A DNA stretch of 64,000 bases from Sciurus carolinensis (Eukaryota; Chordata; Mammalia; Rodentia; Sciuridae): NCBI RefSeq assembly GCF_902686445.1, contig NC_062224.1:19447123-19511122 (forward strand), written 5' to 3'. Position 1 is the stretch's first letter, and each line of letters begins with the position of its first letter. Shown piece after piece: positions 51,621 to 60,515 of the stretch. The translations under genes and the position numbers were made by a program. The notes under the pieces are model-generated. The model searched no databases. It was not told where the DNA came from and was given only the letters and a program-made list of their open reading frames with translations.

Positions 51621-54600
51621 TTTGTGGTGCTGGGGATTGAACTCAGGACCTTGTACTTGCAAGGCAAGCACTCTACCAACTGAGCTATCTCCCCAGCCCC
51701 TCACATATCTTTTCAAGTTACCCAAATCCCAATGCTTTACTCTCAGTTCAATAATCTTAGTAATCACTAATTTAGTCTCCCAAGTGCTTCTGACCTTCTG
51801 AGGAGTATCATAGATATCAATCCCAAGTATGCTAATGACTAGAAAAGTCTATCACCCACTCAGTAAAGAAACTGGCATCCTAGTTTTTCCCTCAGTCTCT
51901 AAAAGATGGTTATCAAGGGGCAAACCTTAAAAATACAAGTCAATTCTCAGTACTTAGAGAAAGTCAGTGCTCTAGACTTGTATAGCTATAGACTAGAACT
52001 TCAACTATGGGAACTTCCAGGTTCTATCCTTTGTAAGATTCTGCTATAATCCTCCCTCTATTACAGTAGATATCCAATCCTCTTAGAAATCCTGACATAA
52101 TTAGTCTGGAGTCAAGCTAGGGCATCTGTACCAATGATTTTAATGTGCAAAGTACACTGATTTCTCTTTAAATTCCACAAGTGTTGACTGAATATTCTGG
52201 AAATTCCCATAAGACACTGTAAAGCTTGTACAAAAACCAGAATTTTTTTTTACTTCCTGTTGATTATGTATCAAAATAAACTTTATTTAAAGAAATGGAT
52301 TTCCCCCCTAAAACTTACTTTATTCACTCAAAGCTAAAACAATTTTTGATTCCAGCAACTTTTTTGGTGATATTTTATTGGACAATTTTATAAATTAGGT
52401 TAAGCAATATTCTACCAAACAGTATCTATTATATAGCACAAATTAATAAGGTTACTGAAACCCACGAAAAACATGAAATACAATTTATATGGTAAAGAGT
52501 AATTCTACTCAGCTGGTAGAGTGCTTGCCTCAGAAGCACAAGGCCCTGAGTTCAATCCCCAGTACCGCAAAAAAAATAAATAAATAAATAAAAAAAGAGT
52601 AATTCTAAAGAATAATCATACAATGATTTATGAACTACATTTAAGAAACACGATTTAATGACTGCTTCAGTTAGTAAATTATGACAAAGAGAAAAAGTTC
52701 CAAATTCAATAATCAAACCTTTGGGATAATGTTCTATTCCACAAGATTATTTAGAAACATGCAATTTTACCTACTGATATTTGTAAAGCTGAGCTCTGAA
52801 CATAATTCAAAGGACTAATCACATTTTCAATCTATGTGTATTTAATATTTTAGATTTAACTGTAAAAGTTAACTATAAACTTTGTTATTTATAATAGAAA
52901 ATGAAAATTTTAAAGTCTATTGAAAATAATGTATCCTTTTATAGAGAAATAGAGAAATAATTACGGAAATTCATATATGGAAGAATTATTTTAAGGCAGT
53001 CAAAAGGCAGGAGTATAGTTTAAACTGGGGGGTGAGAGGTGGAATAGACATTGTTTTATCTCCTTCCTACTTTAAAATTGTGACATTAATAAAATTGGAT
53101 AGAAAAATATGTAAATTTTGCTTAATGTGGCAATTCCAACCTTATACTACAGAAGTATATCCTCAAAGTTATGACATTTAAAGTAAAGAAAAAGGAATAG
53201 TTATCAAACCAAAAATGCTTTGAATTTTCTTTCTCTCTGCTTTTGAAAGGCTCTTTTTTTTTAATTAATAATAGCCCACTCCTTCGTTTATACCCAAAGG
53301 ACCTAAAATCAGCAAACTACAGTAACACAGCCATATCAATGTTTATAGCACTTCAGTTCACAATAGCTAGATTTTGGAACCAACCTAGATGCCCTTCAAC
53401 AGATGAATGGGTAGAGAAACTCTGGTATATATACACAATGGAATACTATTCAGCCATAAAGAAGAATAATATTATGGCATTTGCAAATAAATGGATGGAA
53501 TTGGAGAATATCATGCTAAGTGAAATAAGCCAAGCCCAAAAAACCAAAGGCTGAATGTTTTCCCTGATAAGTGGAGGATGATTACATAATGGGGTGGGGG
53601 TGGGGAATGAAAGAATAATGGGGGAACTTTAGAATATGTAGAAGAAAATGAGAGGGAGGTGGGTATGAAAAATGGTGGAATGAGACAGACATCATTACCC
53701 TATGTACATGTATGATTACACGAATGGTATGAATCTACATTGTGTACAACCATAGAAATGAAATTATGTACCCCATTTGTGTACAATGAATCAAAATGCA
53801 GTCTGTAAAAAATTAAAAGCTAAATAAAAATAATAATTAAAAAAAACAGCCAAAAGAATTAAACTCTGCTCTCTATTGTAAAGTCCACTAAATAAAAATT
53901 ATGAAACTGTAACAACGGGCACCAGTTGAGCAGTGAGAAGAGAAATTACTAGAGACTGATACCAAAATCAAGACATCTGGCAAAAAAACTATTCCTTTTT
54001 TAAAGATTTTCTTTATATTCAAAGATAATTTAAGATTTTCAAACAGAATTAGATTTCACAACCTCTGACCCATGCTTATAAAAGTGGTCCTTTATAAAAA
54101 GCCCTAACATCTTTAAAATCCATGATTTTTTCATAAATTTATTCCTCAAAACAATGCCTTAGCCTCAAGTGGTGATGCATTCCTGTAATCCCAGTGACTA
54201 CAGAGGCTGAGGCAGGAGGAATCCAAGTTCAAAGTCAGTTTCAGCAACTTTACAAGGTCCTAAGCAACTTAGACCCTATCTCAAAATAAAAAATAAAAAA
54301 GGTTTGGGAATATCGCCCCAGTGGTAAAGAGCCCCTGGGTTCAATCCTCAGTACCAAAAACAAAACAATAAAACAATGCCTTAGATAGACTTATAAAGCT
54401 AGTTAAAAAGGAATGCCCCTCCTCTGTAGTCAGCAGGAAACCTATAAAAGCATCCTTATCTTTTTCTGCTTCTGAAGGAACTATGCATTCACAGAAAAAT
54501 GCTTGTTATTAGTAAGTCCACTGATGGACATGCATCAATTTAGCAGTCTATACTTGTAAGAGAACATTGCTGAGAAACCTTCTTAACTATTTCTCCCAAA

Positions 54601-57355
54601 TATAATGTTCCAAAGCTGAAATACTCTCAAGACAGACCAGGAACTTCCCAGATTCCCGAGCAAGGGGGCATCAATATTTTCAAAGATTTGTTGGGCAAAT
54701 ATTTATGTTTTTCCAAAATTCCAATTTCTATAGTTTTTCTAGAAGTTGACCATACAGAAAGAAAGGGAAGATGAAAAATAAACTAGAATATCACCACAAT
54801 GTGATATATCTTGAGGAAAAAATACTCCTCTTAAGATGAACTTTAAAAAAGTACATAAAATTCAAGTAAACTTAATAATCTAGATTCTACAGTAATATAC
54901 TATAATCTCCTTGTTCCTTAAGACAAAGCAGCTTATTTGTCTAATAACAGTAGAGCTGTTCTGAATATTTTTATTCTCTACTACAAATTATTTTTCCTAC
55001 CTTTTTCATTTCTTCAACATATGCAATCATGGCTTCTTCCTTGGTCATATCACCCAAAGAACTCCACGCATCCCTATCAATGAAAATACATAATTAATAA
55101 CAAAAAGATATCTGATTTTCGATTGCACAGAATATAATTTATAGTTGATACTACAGGATCAATTAATTTAAAACAGGTTCTACTTAAAGCCATATTATGT
55201 TTCCAAAAAATCTCATTAACAAATGTATCAACTGGAAGAAAACTATCACAACAGAAACAACTGGCAAATTAAATAGCATTAAAACAATAAGTAAATAACC
55301 CGTCCAGATATTATTAGGTCACAGAAACTGTAAACTGTTCATAAACATTGTCTAAGAATTCTTTGAAAGTTTTTAGGGGCTGGGGAGATAGCTCAGTCAG
55401 TAGAGTGCTTGCCTTGCATACACAAGGCCCTCCCTGGGTTTGATCCCCAGCTCCAGAAAAAAAAAAAAAAAAAAGTTTTTATAAAATTATAAAGAACAGT
55501 AGCAGAAATAACTACTGTCACAGTCATGTTTTAAATGAACAGAAGTTTTGGAAAAAAGTGTCCATTAATCTGAATAAGAGTAAAGTATACACTAGAACAA
55601 AAAATGAAAATGATTTATTTCTAAAAGAATAAAAATATGAAGGTCAGGAAATGTTTAAATTCCTTGAAATGTTTGCCTAACATGAAAATCTCTTTTTATA
55701 TATTTTTCCCAGAAGCAATTTAACTCCACCAAAGTTCAATTCTAGGGAAAAAATGTGAAGCAGATAAGTAAATTTTCTTAAAACAAAGAACATATTGCTA
55801 TTTTGTTTAACCTATTACTTTATTATCATTTACAAAGATCTTACTAGAAGTACCATATTTAGCATTTTTAATGACTCTTAAATATGCTTCATCAATTAGC
55901 ATACTTGGTTGATAAGGTACATTTGAAAATGGAACTTTTGAGTCACTGGGGTTGTAGCTCAGTGTCTGAGTGCTTGCCTAGCATGCATGAGGCACTGGGT
56001 TCGATCCTCAGCACCACATAAAAATAAATAAATAAAATAGAGGTATTGTGTCCATCTACAACTAAAAAATGATTAAAAAAAAAATGTTCAGGCTGGGGCT
56101 GTAGATCAGTGGTAGAGTGCTTGCCTGGCACATATGAGGAACTGGGTTCGATCCTCAGCATCACATAAAATAAAGGCATGCTATCCATCTACAAATACAA
56201 ATAAATAAATAAATAAATAAATAAAAGAAAATGAACTTTTGTGAGACTATTGTAAGTATGCAATAGTATTTAAGAATATCAAATGTTAGTGGACTGGGAA
56301 AAATGCTAGAACTACATCAATACTTTTTGACTCTTTAATTGTATTAAAAACCAAATTTCTATTCTAGTACAGTGGTTCAGAAGTAATAGCGGAGATAAAA
56401 AGGTTACTTGGCAGTACCTGAGTCATATTTCTAGTTATATATTATCTTAAAGGCTCAAAGCAAATAGTATCAGTTGATGAACAAAAGTCATTATTTTTCT
56501 TGGCAGCTAAAAGAGGCAGGGAAGTTTGTCTCTTTTACTTAGCTCAGGAGTTGCTCTAGGTTTAAAAAAAAGAACTATAAAAAGAAAGATGAACTGAAAA
56601 TGCTTTATATCTCCGATGCACTATCTTTCTGGTTTTTCTGTCTTCTTGTCTTGCCCAAGATTTTCCTATTTGTGTAAAACTGTGTTAAGAGCATCTAGAG
56701 GACAAAAATTGTATCTAGTACCTAGGATATTTTATGCATGGAATAATATATGACTATATAAGAAATAGCTGTGTGATAATTATTAAAATTGAAATCCTTT
56801 CTTGGCTCCATAAATAAAATTACCATTTATATCTTCCAATAGGATCCCAGAATCCAGGTCTTGAGAGCTTACAGGGTCCTTCAGTTGCCTGTTTATAGAA
56901 GCTATAGAACTTGAGCATCATTTCGTTTGTTGGCTGGAATGAGCCTATTGGAAACATACATTAAATACAAATCACTTGGGGAATAACACTGATAACCTAA
57001 GGTTGTATATTAGCTTAGCCATGCAGTACTAATAGTGATTTGATATATTAATAGTCAGATAATTTTTTCTATCTTAGAAACAAAAGTTATGGTAGTTTTA
57101 TTAGTTAATTTGCTCCTTTGATTTTTAAGAAACTCTAAAACTTTAAACTTAATGCTAAACACAATTCAATAAATAAAATGAAATCCCAGCGGTTTGGGAA
57201 GATGAGGCAGAAGGATCTCAAGTTCAAAGCCAGCCTTCAGCAACTTTAGCAAGGCCCTAAGCAACCTAGTGAGACTCTCCCAAAATAAAAAATAAGAAGA
57301 GCTGGGGACGTGAGTCAGTGGTTAAGCGCCTCTGGGTTCAATCCCTTACCAAAAA

Positions 57356-57386
<31 letters not shown>

Positions 57387-60300
57387 AATAAACAAACATT
57401 CTATGAGTATAACCAAAATAACCAGAAAACATCACATAAAATATATGGAAAGGTAAAATAATGTTATTTAGCAAATAAAGCTTGTGAAAAATCAAAGCTG
57501 ATTAACATAAATGAAAAAAGTTACAAACATATTTTGGTTAAGAAAATACCAACAGTAAAAAATTCAACTCCTCTTGGCAAATCGCAATTTCCCACTGGAT
57601 AAGGAACTTTGGCTAAAGCCAACTATTGTGTTCCTCTGTGGAAAAAGAACTAATACAATATAAAACAGATTTCTCAATTTCTATCTTTGTAATTTTGGTT
57701 ACATCAATTTTTTGAAGATGTCTTCATATATGCTTCTAGCATATCTATCAATATTTATAACCTCTTTTATATTTGAAATTTGCAAAGTATGTAATCAAGT
57801 ACCAGGAGTTGGAATATAAATTTTTTTTCCTATACTGTGACTTGGTCTCAGGGGCTCTCTGCCATTGAACTACATCCCTAGCCCTTATTTTTTTTTGAAC
57901 AGGGTCTCACTAGGTTGCTGAGGTTGGCCTCAAATTTGTAATTCTCCTGTTTCAGACTCAGAGTTACTGGGATTCCATGTGTGCCACCGCAACCAGCTAC
58001 AATATTCTTAAAGTGAAGAACTGGAATGTTAGTTTTTTGTTAGTAGATAACTGGTTAGATAATTATGATACACATAAGCAACAGAATATATTATAATGAT
58101 AGCCCCAAAATTATATTGTAGAAACATATAAATAATGGCCTCATAAGTTTCAAGATCTTCCATAAAATATAGGGGATACACACTTTCAAAAAAGCATATG
58201 CTATATGATCTATTTTTGCAAAATAAAAATTTACATAGATGAAAAGTACAGCAAAAGGCTAAACATCAAAATGTTAAAAGGAGCTATCTCTGGATAGTAA
58301 ATACACAGACTATTTTATTTTCCTTTTTACTTACCCATGTTAATTTTTTTTCAATACTGGGGACTGAAACATGCTTGGTAAGCACTCTATCACTGAGCTA
58401 CATCCCCAGTCAATTTTTTCTTTTATTTTGAAACATGGTCTCATTAAGTTGCCCAGGCTGACCTTGAACTTGGGATCCTCCTGCATAGGTGGGATTACAG
58501 GCATATGCCACCACACCTGGCATATGTTCAAAATTTTAACATTAGTGCATATTACTTTAAAAAAATTATTACACAAATAAAAACTGTAAAAAGATATTTT
58601 GAAAACTTCATGACTGCATACTAAACAGATAACATGTGGAAATCAAAAGCTAGTCATTTATAAAACCTGGAAATGACAACACTGACAAGTTGAGAACCAG
58701 TATTTCAAGTTTAATCAAGAATGAATAATTAATTCCCAATCACAATAATAATTATCTACATAAAATAGGCACATTTGGGATTATCTACTAGATACAGTGT
58801 TTCAATGAGATAGTTGTTCTTTGTGCAACAGAGGAAAAAATGGAGAAAACATTGCTAAAAATTTTTACCAATAAGTAACACAAATCTACATTTGAAAATT
58901 CAAAAACCTCATCTCATATAATGTCTTCAGTAAGCCAACAAAGTAAGATTTAAAGGTTTATGGGCTTAGGTCAATGACACATACTTTATAATACATTTAA
59001 AAAAGACACCATTTGCCAGATACAATGGCATTCTCCTGTAATCCTAGCAGCTTGGGAGGCTGAAGCAGGAAGATCACAAGTTTGAAGTGAGTCTCAGCAA
59101 GTTAGTGAGGCCCTAAGTAACTTAGCAAGATCTTTTTTTTTTTTTTTTAATTTTTTTTTTTTTTTTTTTTATTGTAAACAAATGGGATACATGCTGTTTC
59201 TCTGTCTGTACATGGCATAAAGGTATACCATTTGACTTAGCAAGATCTTTAGCTCAATAGTTAAGTGCCCTGGGTTCAATCCCTGACACACACACACAAA
59301 AAAATTAAGATACTAGGCAAAGTATGATCTATATGATCTTTGTCTTTGAGGTACTCACATGACATATTTAATATATGTGTTTGAAATATTATCTAAGAAT
59401 TTATATTTCTAAAGGTCATATCACACACAGATACTATAGATTTCATTACTACACTTAGTAAGGCCCTAACCAACTTAGTGAGATCCTGTCTCAAAATAAT
59501 TTTTTTTTTTAAAAGTCAGGAGGGGTGGCACATGCCTGTAATCCCAGCAGCTCAGAAGGTAGAAGCAGGAGGATCTCAAGTTCAGGTCAGTCTCAGCAAT
59601 TTAGCGAGACTCTAAGCAACTTAGTGAGACCCTGTTTCAAAATAAAAAATAAAAAGTGATGGGGATATGGCTCATTGATTAAGCACTCTTGGGTTCAATT
59701 CCCTCTACCAAAAAGGGAAAAAGAATTTATTATTAAAGATTAAGCAATAAAAAACAAAACTGTAAGATCTTGCTCTTTGTAAAATAGATCAGGGCAGACC
59801 AATTTTTATAAAGTGATAAAAAAATATATAATAATTCCTCTGAGCCAAATTAAACTTTCCCTCCTGAAAAAAATTAATTTAAAGTAAAAATATTTAATAA
59901 TTCATTATAACAAACTTATGGTTCAATGAATATTTCAGGAAAATAACATGATCTTTGCTGGTGGGGTGGGGTATGCTGGGGATCACACGCAGGGTATCTA
60001 GCATGCTAAGTCTGAATTTTACCATAAGGCTATACCTCCAGTACCATTTGACAGGTTATCTTAAATTGGTAATGCCTTCTAAAATGTAAAGTAAATGCAA
60101 ATTCTTTTAATTTACATGATTTTTTAAATAAGTAGATTATAATGTTAAAAAAAGATAGTAGGCTGGAGATATCGTCTGGCTTCTTCAATTTACAAAAAAC
60201 CATAAGACACACGATTTAGTCTCCTAATGTACTACTTACATAAAACTCTTGGAATCATACTTTTCTATAAACACTCTTAACATGTAACATTAAAAAATCA

Positions 60301-60480
60301 ATACTTAGTCGCCTGTGGTGGCTTTAGAGGCTGAGGCAGGAGAATCCAGAGTTCAAAGTCAGCCTCAGCAAAAGTGAGGTGCTAAACAACTCAGTGAGAT
60401 CCTGTCTCTAAATAAAATACAAAGAAGGGCTGGGGATGTGGCTTAGTGGTCAAGTGCCCCTTGAGTTCAATCCCTGGTAC

Positions 60481-60515
<35 letters not shown>

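Larger units (their letters stand above)
50179..55000 (-). other. ACBD5 intron 3
   Basis: Contains a small retroinsertion at 50388, ID copies at 51392, 51597 and 52508, a young L1 3' end at 53262 and a B1-ID at 54165. 50500-51040 and 51720-52490 show nothing I recognise. Confidence 0.8.
55074..56823 (-). other. ACBD5 intron 2
   Basis: Contains a young ID at 55376 and two tandem long-tail IDs at 55947-56225. The remainder is AT-rich with nothing recognised. Confidence 0.8.

Noticed and set aside
53243..53554. 103-codon frame with ICM-like residues 'YSAIKKNN'
   Set aside because: This is the C-terminal end of L1 ORF2 in a 5'-truncated copy, annotated as a mobile element and not a host gene.
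56205..56224. (AAAT)n and similar arrays considered as CRISPR-like or satellite repeats
   Set aside because: They are simple SINE-tail microsatellites without unique spacers, and this is a mammalian genome.
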